64,000 nucleotides of DNA. Source: Haliclystus octoradiatus. Taxonomy: Eukaryota > Cnidaria > Staurozoa > Stauromedusae > Haliclystidae. Location: assembly GCA_916610825.1 (NCBI GenBank), contig OU744449.1:15946415-16010414 (forward strand), read 5' to 3'. Shown here in pieces: positions 33,431 through 42,039 of the stretch. Both the position numbers and the translations under genes were made by a program. Every line of letters starts with the position of its first letter. Position 1 is the first letter of the stretch. The notes under the pieces are model-generated. The model searched no databases and was not told where the DNA came from. It saw only the letters and a list, made by a program, of their open reading frames with translations.

Positions 33431-33488
<58 letters not shown>
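33431..33488. repeat. (TA)n microsatellite
   Basis: About 29 TA units between the family D unit and PLE copy E. Similar tracts border most PLE copies: about 33940-33970, 34193-34240, 37306-37374, 54114-54140 and 55083-55147. Confidence 0.95.
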
Positions 33489-33491
<3 letters not shown>

Positions 33492-33518
33492 TAAAACAGA
33501 GACGAGGCAAAGCCTTTT

Positions 33519-33561
33519 CCGTAACTCGGAGTTTCACGCTTTTATTGCGATCTTCAGACGG
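33519..33561 (-). ncRNA. Hammerhead ribozyme (PLE copy E, left)
   Basis: Minus strand: stem I CCGT/ACGG, core CTGAAGA, stem II CGC-AATAAAA-GCG, GAAA, stem III CTC-C-GAG, cleavage after GTT. Confidence 0.88.
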
Positions 33562-33936
33562 TGATACTAAAAAATTAAAAACATACGATTACTCCTAAAC
33601 ATACATACATGAGTGCGATATCTAGCTATTGTTATCTACAATGGGTTACTGATAAATTAATATTTTTATTGTTTGTTTACAAAGACATATTGTTGTAAAT
33701 TTCTTAATGTCTACGATTTACCGGATTTAAAATTTTCTAAGGTAAAATTTGTTCTCATGCCGGCATTTGGAAATAAGTTCTGATCTTTTGTTGCTACTGC
33801 TAGCGCATACACTAACATCTCAAATAAATGTAACCTATGCCTTACGGAGAAATTTCACATTATAACATCACGTTCGCCTAACCTACTCAACAAAAGATCA
33901 GAACTCAATACAATTAATTTTTTAATTAATTATTAT

Positions 33937-33974
<38 letters not shown>

Positions 33975-34014
33975 ATAATAATTAATTAAAAAATTAATTG
34001 GTACTCCGGTATCA

Positions 34015-34057
34015 CCGTCTGAAGATCGCAATAAAAGCGTGAAACTGCGAGTTACGG
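34015..34057 (+). ncRNA. Hammerhead ribozyme (PLE copy E, right; stem III mutated)
   Basis: Same type as 33519-33561, but stem III reads CTG-C-GAG, leaving one G-G mismatch. The core is intact. Confidence 0.8.
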
Positions 34058-34187
34058 AAAAGGCTTTGCCTCGTCTCTGTTTTTTACTCTATATTATGCT
34101 CTGTCCTAAAAAACATTGAGCACTTTCATATACATGTGTGTATAAGAGTTCACACTCAATACAATTAATTTTTTAATTAATTATTAT

Positions 34188-34242
<55 letters not shown>

Positions 34243-34269
34243 TATAAAATAAGAAAAGAGACGTTTTCT

Positions 34270-34309
34270 CCGTTACTCGAAGTTTCGCGCTGTAGCGCTC
34301 CTCAGACGG
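34270..34309 (-). ncRNA. Hammerhead ribozyme (PLE copy F)
   Basis: Minus strand: stem I CCGT/ACGG, CTGAGGA, stem II GCGC-TACA-GCGC, GAAA, stem III CTTCGAG, cleavage after GTA. Confidence 0.9.
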
Positions 34310-34483
34310 TTTTATTCATATAAAAAACATTTCTAAATTCACCAAAGATATATACATGATAAAAGTTTACACGCCTATTGATTAAATTGCTGTTCTATTG
34401 TTATTTACTGCTATGTTAGTTTCCGTAGTGAATTATTATATGCTATTGTTTGTTTCCGTAGTAAATTATTATATGGTATTGTT

Positions 34484-35005
34484 CTATTTATCTAATTCCT
34501 TGAAATTTTTCAAATAAAATTTGTTTTCGTGCCTGCATTTAGAAACCAGCTCAGATCTTCTATTTAATAAGTTCTTGTTTTTGTAAAACGTTATAAAAAT
34601 TTTTTCCTCTAAACAGAGATGGCATTTTTTCAATATGTTGTTGTATGGCACTGCCGTTGATAGAATTGACCATTTGACGAAGAATGATTTTCCGTTATCT
34701 TTTAATGACCAGATGTATTTAGACAACTCAGTGCGATTTTCATATTTTCTGTTGGTAAATGACGACTTATGTTTCGTAAAACGATCTTTGAATGCTCCTT
34801 CAGTAAGGCCGATGTAGTTGTGGCCGTTTGCGTCCTCAGGTGTGGTTACGTTGGCATTATATATTATGCTGGTTGTCAAGCATTTGTTGTCAAGAGGGCA
34901 GTTTATTTTGGAGCGGCAATTGCATTGTTTTGTTGCTTGTTCTTTGTTGTCGGTGTTCAATAATTTTCTGTTGTGGCTTCTCAGAATTGTTTCCATGTTT
35001 GCCAT
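34484..35005 (-). CDS. PLE GIY-YIG endonuclease region (copy F)
   Basis: An open frame of 173 codons for the C-terminal endonuclease module of a Penelope-like pol. A Cys-rich linker (CNCRSKINCPLDNKC) comes first. The GIY-YIG core follows, with NYIGLTEGAFKDRFTKHKSS supplying the YIG, the Arg (DRF) and the His, then ELSKYIW, and a C-terminal CHLC ... SKCRHENKFY cluster. The module nicks target DNA for insertion. ATG at 35005 is internal to the full protein rather than a true start. It is nearly identical to 36534-37058 on the other strand. Confidence 0.85.
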   Translation of the reverse strand: MANMETILRSHNRKLLNTDNKEQATKQCNCRSKINCPLDNKCLTTSIIYNANVTTPEDANGHNYIGLTEGAFKDRFTKHKSSFTNRKYENRTELSKYIWSLKDNGKSFFVKWSILSTAVPYNNILKKCHLCLEEKIFITFYKNKNLLNRRSELVSKCRHENKFYLKNFKELDK

Positions 35006-35030
35006 GCAGTTAACTTAAATCAACAACAAC

Positions 35031-35102
35031 ACTTAAATCCGTAGTTGTTATGATCCTCATTAGAAAATGACAATGAGGATCATAACAACTACGGATTTAA
35101 GT
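35031..35102. repeat. 31-bp perfect hairpin at the head-to-head PLE junction
   Basis: Arms 35031-35061 and 35072-35102 pair exactly (ACTTAAATCCGTAGTTGTTA continuing to CATT) around a 10-base loop. The right arm is the first RT codons of copy G and the left arm is the same sequence reversed. This is the exact point where copies F and G meet. Confidence 0.95.
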
Positions 35103-37058
35103 CAAGGAACTGCCCCCCGGCAATAGAGAATCTAGCAAAGTTTGAAGCCGAACTATTAGGCATCGTAAAGAACATCAAATTTTCAACAGCGAGACGCAGC
35201 AATTTTCAAAAGCATTTAAACGAAGACATTAAAAATATCAGAAAATCTAAAAAAGCGTTTATTCCTGCCGATAAAACAAGAAATTATTACAAGCTTAACA
35301 AGGAAGAACACAATACATTACTAATGAATAACATCACGGCTACATACAAAAAGGCTGAAACGAACATTACTACCAACATAAACAAAGAAGCAAAAGCGAT
35401 CGCAACGGATCTAAAGATAGACAACAGTGCAGAATACCTAGCAGAGAAACAGGCATTTATCACAATAAAAGACCACAAGGACAACTTCACCAACAAACCT
35501 ACTTGTAGGCTCATTAACCCTGCTAAATCGGAAATAGGAATCGTTAGCAAAACGATTGTTGACAAAATCATTACAACGGTAAAAAGGCAAACTAAATTCA
35601 ACCAATGGAAGAACACACATGCTGTTATTAACTGGTTCAATGGAATCCACAATAAAGACAAACACGTATTTGCAGTATTTGACATTGAAAACTTCTACCC
35701 TACTATAACAGAGAAACTACTACTTAACGCCATTAATTATGCTAAACAATTCACTACAATCAGTCAAAAAGATATACAAATTATTCTGCACGCACGAAAA
35801 TCTCTTCTATTTAACAAAAACACCGCTTGGACAAAGAAAAACAAAGGGGCCTTATTCGACGTCACCATGGGGAGTTACGATGGGGCAGAAATCTGCGAAC
35901 TTGTTGGACTTTTCCTACTCGATACGATCACGAAAAAGTATGGCAAAGAAAACATCGGTCTGTACAGAGACGACGGGCTTGCACTGCTGAAAAATACTTC
36001 TGGCCCTCAAGCAGAACGAGTGCGAAAAGATCTCATAAGAAATATTCAAAACCAACGGCCTAAAAATCACTATTCAGACTAACCTAAATATAATCAATTT
36101 TTTAGATATAACGCTTAACCTCAAAGACGGAACATACCAACCATACAGAAAACCAAACGACGAGCCCCTATACATTAATGCAGAGTCCAATCACCCACCC
36201 AACGTCATCAAACAGATACCAGCTTCAATCAAGCAGAGAATATCTGACCTTTCCTGCAACAACGATGCTTTTGAAAGGTCAAAATCCACTTACATATGCG
36301 CGCTAAGATCTAGCGGCTATGACGCCGATTTTACCTACAATCAACGACCCACCACCACTGCAGCTAAAAGGAATAGAAAAAGAAAAATAATTTGGTTCAA
36401 CCCACCATTCAGCAAAAATGTTGACACAGACATAGCCAGAAAATTTATACTTTTACTGAACAAACATTTTCCGAAACAGCACAAATACCACAAACTTTTT
36501 AATAAAAATAATGTAAAAGTCAGCTACTGCTGCATGGCAAACATGGAAGCAATTCTGAGAAGCCACAACAGAAAATTATTGAACGCCGACAACAAAGAAC
36601 AAGCAACAAAACAATGCAATTGCCGCTCCAAAATAAACTGCCCTCTTGACAACAAATGCTTGACAACCAGCATAATATATAATGCCAACGTAACCACACC
36701 TGAGGACGCAAACGGCCACAACTACATCGGCCTTACTGAAGGAGCATTCAAAGATCGTTTTACGAAACATAAGTCGTCATTTACCAACAGAAAATATGAA
36801 AATCGCACTGAGTTGTCTAAATACATCTGGTCATTAAAAGATAACGGAAAATCATTCTTCGTCAAATGGTCAATTCTATCAACGGCAGTGCCATACAACA
36901 ACATTTTGAAAAAATGCCATCTCTGTTTAGAGGAAAAATTTTTTATAACGTTTTACAAAAACAAGAACTTATTAAGTAGAAGATCTGAGCTGGTTTCTAA
37001 ATGCAGGCACGAAAACAAATTTTATTTGAAAAATTTCAAGGAATTAGATAAAACATAA
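35073..37058 (+). pseudogene. Penelope-like pol: reverse transcriptase plus GIY-YIG endonuclease, one frameshift
   Basis: Retroelement polymerase of the Penelope group, which primes at nicked target DNA. The frame is open from 35073 (no ATG; N-terminus lost). It has KKAFIPADKTRNYYKL, the PLE RT block ITIKDHKDNF ... CRLINPAKSEIGIVSK (about 35460-35550), FAVFDIENFYPTITEKLL with the first catalytic Asp, GSYDGAEICELVGLF, and the catalytic box YRDDGLALL (about 35965). A single-base frameshift at about 36045-36060 leads to a stop at 36082, while the next frame continues (INFLDITLNLKDGTYQPYRK) through the linker into the endonuclease (36534-37058; CNCRSKINCPLDNKC, NYIGLTEGAFKDRF, KCRHENKFY). This is otherwise well preserved and a recent copy. 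Confidence 0.9.
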
Positions 37059-37236
37059 ATAGAACAATACCATATAATAATTTACTACGGAAACAAACAA
37101 TAGCATATAATAATTCACTACGGAAACTAACATAGCAGTAAATAACAATAGAACAGCAATTTAATCAATAGGCGTGTAAACTTTTATCATGTATATATCT
37201 TTGGTGAATTTAGAAATGTTTTTTATATGAATAAAA

Positions 37237-37276
37237 CCGTCTGAGGAGCGCTACAGCGCGAAACTTCAAGTAACGG
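37237..37276 (+). ncRNA. Hammerhead ribozyme (PLE copy G)
   Basis: Plus strand: stem I CCGT/ACGG, CTGAGGA, stem II GCGC-TACA-GCGC, GAAA, stem III CTT-C-AAG, cleavage after GTA (37272). It lies about 180 bp after the pol stop. Confidence 0.92.
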
Positions 37277-37300
37277 AGAAAACGTCTCTTTTCTTATTTT

Positions 37301-37303
37301 ATA

Positions 37304-37378
<75 letters not shown>

Positions 37379-37480
37379 ATAATAATTAATTAAAAAATTA
37401 ATTGTATTGAGTGTGAACTCTTATACACACATGTATATGAAAGTGCTCAATGTTTTTCAGGACAGAGCATAATATAGAGT
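37301..37480. repeat. (TA)n and PLE terminal block
   Basis: Two long TA tracts, AATTAATTAAAAAATTAATT, then the inverted form of the GAGCACTTTC and AGAGCATAATA blocks seen at 34080-34145. Confidence 0.85.
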
Positions 37481-37508
37481 ATAAAACAGAGACGAGGCAA
37501 AGCCTTTT

Positions 37509-37551
37509 CCGTAACTCGGAGTTTCACGCTTTTATTGCGATCTTCAGACGG
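37509..37551 (-). ncRNA. Hammerhead ribozyme (triple cluster, 1)
   Basis: Minus strand: stem I CCGT/ACGG, CTGAAGA, stem II CGC-AATAAAA-GCG, GAAA, stem III CTC-C-GAG, cleavage after GTT. Confidence 0.9.
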
Positions 37552-37567
37552 TGATACTCCGGTATCA

Positions 37568-37610
37568 CCGTCTGAAGATCGCAATAAAAGCGTGAAACTC
37601 CGAGTTACGG
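37568..37610 (+). ncRNA. Hammerhead ribozyme (triple cluster, 2)
   Basis: Plus strand, identical type to 37509-37551. Confidence 0.9.
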
Positions 37611-37628
37611 AAAAGGCTTTGAGTATCA

Positions 37629-37671
37629 CCGTCTGAAGATCGCAATAAAAGCGTGAAACTCCGAGTTACGG
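37629..37671 (+). ncRNA. Hammerhead ribozyme (triple cluster, 3)
   Basis: Plus strand, tandem copy of 37568-37610 at 61-bp spacing. Cleavage at both would release a 61-nt RNA. Confidence 0.9.
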
Positions 37672-37811
37672 AAAAGGCTTTGCCTCGTCTCTGTTTTATA
37701 CTCTGTATTATGCTCTGTCCTGAAAAACATTGAGCACTTTCATATACATGTGTGTATAAGAGTTCACACTCAATATAGTTAATTTTTTTAATTAATTATT
37801 ATTATATATAT

Positions 37812-38079
37812 AACCACCTTCTTCCCAGATGCAAGACCATTCCCCTTTCGAGCACCAGCGTGTTTGAATGAATGTGGATGGCTTGGCTCAAATTTAGATG
37901 TGGTTGTGAGAATACGAGTGTGTTCTTGTGGAATGCGGTCTTTTGAATAGATGGAGAAGCACGTGAGGGGCTATGTCGAATTTGATTTTGTATGTGAAGA
38001 TTAGCTGATGATACGTTATTCTGTCTCTGACTGATAGCCAACCAAGTTGACTAAGCATGTCAGAGACTCGTGTTCAGAG
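37812..38079. other. Unassigned sequence between PLE cluster and LINE
   Basis: No domain or repeat is recognised. By position it should be LINE sequence between RT motifs or another insertion. Confidence 0.4.
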
Positions 38080-38900
38080 ACAGACTCCAAGCTTTTAGCT
38101 AATCTTTGATCTTACGGTATAGCAAATGAACTTCACACCTGGATGACTTCATTTTTTTCTGGATGTTCCCAATCGGTGGTTATTGGTGACTGTGCTTCTG
38201 AACTTTACCAGTAAAAGTGAAGTTCCTAAGGGGTCGATATTGGAACCCCTATTGTTCTTTTTATATGTGAATGATATTAGTGATTGTCTAGCTGGCTCCT
38301 GCAACATCAAATGATTTGCTGATGATGCCAAGTTTTATTTACACACTCTGATTCTTCAAATTAGAATGCACCCATTACAACTTTGACAAATTTTTATGAT
38401 TGGTCTGAATGCTGGCAACCACGTATCGCCCACGAAAAATGTATGTCAATTTCTTTTGGAAATCTTAAAATGCTACTCGTAGAGATAGAGTACAACTTAA
38501 GGGGAAAAACATTGGTCAGTACTATCCAACTTCGAGATCTTGGCATTCTTATAAATTCAAACTTGAGACTTTCTTTCTATTGTCTGACTATAGCAGCCAA
38601 GACAAAAGAAACGCAACAGATAATATTTAATTTTCAAATTTCTTTCTTCATAAACCTGAAAATGTTGATGAAAGCATTTACTTGTTATGTCCGACCTCTT
38701 CTAGAGAAAGACACCCCTATAGTTGGAATCCTCATCTAGTTAAAGACATTAATGTGTTTGAGAAAGTGCAACTAGTGGACATTCTAAGCAAATCTCTTAC
38801 ATATCACTCCCTGTGAATAATGTTGTATCAAATTCATTTTTTTAATGTGTAACCAATCTGTGGAATTCTCTTTCTGACCTTGTAGTTTCGTTATCATCAT
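38080..38900 (+). pseudogene. CR1/Jockey-like LINE, RT 3' half (decayed)
   Basis: In shifting frames: VPKGSILEPLLFFLYVNDIS (the GVPQGSxLGPLLF block, about 38220-38290) and FADDAKFYLHTL (catalytic FADD, about 38310-38345). Then DLGILINSNLRLSF and a thumb region (FTCYVRPLLEKDTP) at 38383-38739. This continues the LINE interrupted at 31085. Stops and shifts are frequent. Confidence 0.75.
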
Positions 38901-39811
38901 TAGCTTCATCTAAAACAAATTCAGATAGTATAGATCTACTATGTAAATTAAAGTAGCAGGCTACACGTAAATTACCATTTAATTCTAATTTTCCTGTGCT
39001 TGCCTGTAATTACTAAAATTTTAATATTTTACAATTATATCAATCAACAAAATTGTATTGTTTGCCCTGGCGTTAATAGGTTGTTTATGTAAAGAAAAGT
39101 CTTAGCTGGCAATCAAAATAGCTGAGAACAATGCCTTTGGTTCATTTTCTGTTAACCATCTGTGAAAATTCCCCCACCGTCTCACCCTACAATTGATTTA
39201 GTCCACAAAGTACGAAAACTTGATACTTGATAATTTTGAGCCTTAACATTTTTCGGCAAGCCCAAACTAATTTTCTGAATTGTTTACTAAAACAACGCAA
39301 AGTGAAAACTGTTGTATGGCTTATTGGAGCAATAGTACCATTGTGTATCAATCCGCACTGTTCATTTTGCTCAATTATTATTATTAACGCCATGACGCCA
39401 TATAAATATAAGACGTTTGTATTTTCCACACTTTGAACTACATTGGACACTGGAAATTTACAATAATTTGTTTTGAATGCTGAACGTCAACAGCTTCTGC
39501 TTGTAATGTATGCATCTTCTAGGAAAAAAATCAAAAACTATTTTGTTGCTTGATAAACCAGTAGGCTAAACTGGTACTGTTTTTCAATTGTATGATGATA
39601 TAATATAAATATAAATAATATAAATAGACATTAATATTAATAATAAAATTATGCGGTAAAAAATATGGAAAACCTATGATATAGGCATACTGGATGTCTT
39701 GAAATTAATTAAAACGAATTTTCGACTTGAAATTTTAACTGCAATGAAATGGAAGAAAGATGTTTCAATTTTAATAGTGATGAATGAAGTAGTTTTTATT
39801 TTTGATTTCAG
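38901..39811. other. Intronic, nothing recognised
   Basis: AT-rich end of the 16.7-kb lectin intron. The last bases (TTTTTATTTTTGATTTCAG) form the acceptor of the next exon. Confidence 0.5.
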
Positions 39812-39865
39812 ATGCCATTATACCAACCACCACCACTCCTATTCCATTACCAACAATGAATCCAG
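39812..39865 (+). CDS. Multi-CTLD gene, Thr/Pro linker exon
   Basis: A 54-bp exon between a strong acceptor (TTTTTGATTTCAG) and the donor GTGAGT (39866-39871). It carries 2 + 17 codons + 1 base, so it is phase 1 at both ends and fits both CTLD1 and CTLD2. The product is an extended, probably O-glycosylated hinge (AIIPTTTTPIPLPTMNP) between lectin domains. Confidence 0.82.
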
Positions 39866-40070
39866 GTGAGTTGAAATAACTAACTTTGTGATAAGGATGT
39901 AACTAAATGCAAAAACCCTGGTCATGGAGGCAAGTTTAATGCTATAGTCTACATCGCACAGTGTAGCCTACAATGGTCCTGATAAATTCTCCTTCTCATT
40001 TACAAAAATGCATTGTAGCAGCAGTAATTATTGTAAACTGTTTTCTAATTGTTTTCGTTCATTTATTCAG

Positions 40071-40252
40071 ACCCTTTAGTTTGCGAAGTTGGGTGGGAAC
40101 CATTTGGTTTATCGTGTTACAATTTTGTAATTAGCTACAGAAATTGGATGGAGGCCAGAACTGATTGCCAAACTCGAGGAGGTGATCTTGTTATTGTCAA
40201 TGATGCATATGAACAAGCATTTCTTGCTGATAAGCTGATTGACTTGAGAAAG
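40071..40252 (+). CDS. Multi-CTLD gene, first half of C-type lectin domain 2
   Basis: Acceptor CATTTATTCAG, donor GTTTGT (40253-40258). It starts phase 1 and ends phase 0. It encodes CEVGWEPFGLSCYNF, NWMEARTDCQTRGGDL and NDAYEQAFLADKLIDLRK, the N-terminal half of a CTLD up to the helix before the WIG block. The domain is completed 15.5 kb away at 55736. CTLD1 and CTLD3 are single exons, so this intron is specific to domain 2. Confidence 0.88.
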
Positions 40253-40458
40253 GTTTGTTAATATCTATTGCAAAATAATTCAACATTACTAATGTTTTCT
40301 TGTCGGTTGTTGTTTGATTTGATTTGATTTATTCGTCATATAAAATATAACAGGCAAATACAGGGGATTAAATTTAAAACTAATTCCACTTACATACAGG
40401 TTTACACAATAACAAAAGTAAGATTAACTATTTAATGAAAGTTGATGATTATATAATA

Positions 40459-41031
40459 ATTAAGAAAACATTTTACAATGCTCCGACAAGTCCATCTCCA
40501 CGAGGGATTTTTTAAATCTTTGAAGTGATTTTGAGCTCACGACAGACTCAGGTAAAGTATTCCACCAAGGTATCACTCTCTGACTAAATAAATTAATTGT
40601 GCTGCTTAACCGGCACGCTTGCATGGAATAAAGTCGTTGTGAATGACCACGCATTGAATATTTATTTGCGATTAATTTACAATTAAGGAAGGTAAGAGAT
40701 AAATCAACTAAATTATGCGTCATTCTATATATCATAATTAAGTAATCTTCAGCCGTCTTAGTTCTAGCGATTCGAGGTTCAGAAGCAATAATCTGTCATT
40801 GTAATCCTTGAAAGCCAAGTTTGTGGTATTACAAACAAATCTGGTAAATCTTCTCTGTACTCTTTCGATAATTTGAATGTCCTTTAATAGACAAGGGTTC
40901 CAAGAACACGATGATGTTTCTAACACTGGTCTAACATAAGTGTTGAATGCGTTTATTAGTAGAACTGCATTCCTTGAAGTAAAGCTTTTCATAATGAGAT
41001 AAGATCTTGAATATGCTTTTGCTGCTATCAT
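40459..41031 (-). pseudogene. LINE ORF2 C-terminal domain
   Basis: Two overlapping frames (41031-40738 and 40735-40460) give FNTYVRPVLETSSCSWNPCL, VQRRFTRFVCN and LFSQRVIPWWNTLPESVVSS followed by LQRFKKSL, the usual end of CR1/Jockey-type ORF2 proteins. A frameshift at about 40736 separates them. Confidence 0.85.
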
Positions 41032-41044
41032 CTAGTAAGATAAC

Positions 41045-42020
41045 GTAAATCCATTAGTATATAGCTGAGTTTATCATGTAAACTACGAGTTGCGAGTCCC
41101 CCGTACTGCTGCGCAGTCCGCACCCTCGTTGTGGTGACCGGCTCCCCGGTGTTGATAGTGATGACAAAAAAATAGTAGTTGGCGTCCCTCCCTGACCTTA
41201 GAGACTGGCTGGCAGACTCTGCGGCGGCGATCAGGACGCTTTAAAATCACACTTTCTATACTCCCCTGCCCTCCACGGCCCCTCAGAAGGGGCCAGGAGG
41301 GCCCCTAATACTTAGCAACATGTCACGTTTGGCAACATGTCAACAGTGGTGTCAAGGTCCCGTTGCACCGTCCCTCCGCTGCCCGGGTCTCTCCTCTGGC
41401 CCTGTGCAGTCTTTACAAGCTTTAAATCGTAACGGGAACTGGGCTGAGCCTGTTTGCAGAGCGCGCCACTCCCCCTTTCCTACGAGGGCTTCCCACGTGG
41501 CGGTTGCCATGACGATGAAAGGATGTGATCAGTGGCTTCGCAGTCGACTGCCCTCGTGCGTCACAGATTGTTAACACTTTGAAAGGGCCCTTTGTTGAAT
41601 TGATATTGGCGGTCGAAAGGAATCATAGCTGTTGAAAAAGTTTGCGATTTTGAGAATTTTAAAATATTAATTAAAAATCCATTTTACCAGGTAGGGACTT
41701 GAAAAAAGTCCTGTAGATGTGCTTGACCTCTTCTACATGATGGCGTTTTCGGTTTGTTCGTGGGACGTGCGGATCGCTACATGTGTCTGGACAGGGTATT
41801 TCGTTAGTAGGCTACAAACTTCTCGTTTTGTGGGATATACCAAAACTGCATCCTTTAGTGGCGCCTCGCTCCGTTCGACGCCGTTATCCCCCGCTCCCCT
41901 TAAAAATCGCTTCGCGATTTTTTGAAGCTCAGCTCGGCCCCTTGGGCCCAAGATCTCGGATTCTGCTGACAATTGACAGAGTGTGACCACCCAAAACGTA
42001 TCCAACATCGTCTACATTAT
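41045..42020. other. GC-rich block inside the LINE, unidentified
   Basis: About 950 bp with clearly higher GC than its surroundings (CCCCGTACTGCTGCGCAGTC, CCTGCCCTCCACGGCCCCTC) replacing part of RT. Short palindromes occur (AAAAATCGC/GCGATTTTT near 41910). No protein domain or tRNA-like head is seen. An inserted non-autonomous element is likely, but no target duplication was found. Confidence 0.5.
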
Positions 42021-42039
42021 GCTTATTAGTAAAAACTGA

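Larger units (their letters stand above)
33489..34145. mobile_element. PLE fold-back (copy E) with a hammerhead at each end
   Basis: The left part (minus) holds a hammerhead, the 3' UTR and a trace of the endonuclease C-terminus to about 33790. A plus-strand piece of the same protein region is then joined (about 33800-33905; CNLCLTEKFHI, NLLNKRSEL in broken frames). An AATTAATTTTTTAATTAATT block, (TA)n, a plus hammerhead and the CTCTGTC ... CATTGAGCACTTTC block follow. The inversion joint lies inside the endonuclease coding region. Confidence 0.75.
34241..35061 (-). mobile_element. PLE copy F, RT deleted
   Basis: Minus-oriented copy with hammerhead (34270-34309), 3' UTR and complete endonuclease region (34484-35005). 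Only about 31 bp of the RT-proximal sequence follow before it joins copy G head to head. It mirrors the 3' third of copy G almost exactly. Confidence 0.88.
35072..37300 (+). mobile_element. PLE copy G, most complete copy (RT, endonuclease, hammerhead)
   Basis: Plus-oriented copy carrying pol (35073-37058), the 3' UTR and a hammerhead (37237-37276), then (TA)n. With copy F it forms a large inverted repeat: the arms pair at a near-constant sum of about 71546 and the RT lies in between. The 5' part is truncated at the inversion point. Confidence 0.88.
37481..37770. mobile_element. PLE ends with three hammerheads in 165 bp
   Basis: One minus hammerhead, then two plus hammerheads that form a 61-bp tandem duplication (GAGTATCACCGTCTGAAGAT ... 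GGCTTTG). The CTCTGTCC ... ATTGAGCACTTTC block follows. The first pair is an inverted junction (GATACTCCGGTATC). No coding sequence is included. Confidence 0.9.

Noticed and set aside
34635..35018. Several plus-strand open frames over the endonuclease of PLE copy F (and their mirror at 36520-36904)
   Set aside because: Shadows of the minus-strand (or plus-strand) GIY-YIG coding frame.
35287..35685. 132-codon minus frame resembling a membrane protein
   Set aside because: Antisense shadow of the PLE RT; hydrophobicity comes from the reverse complement of Lys/Asn/Glu codons.
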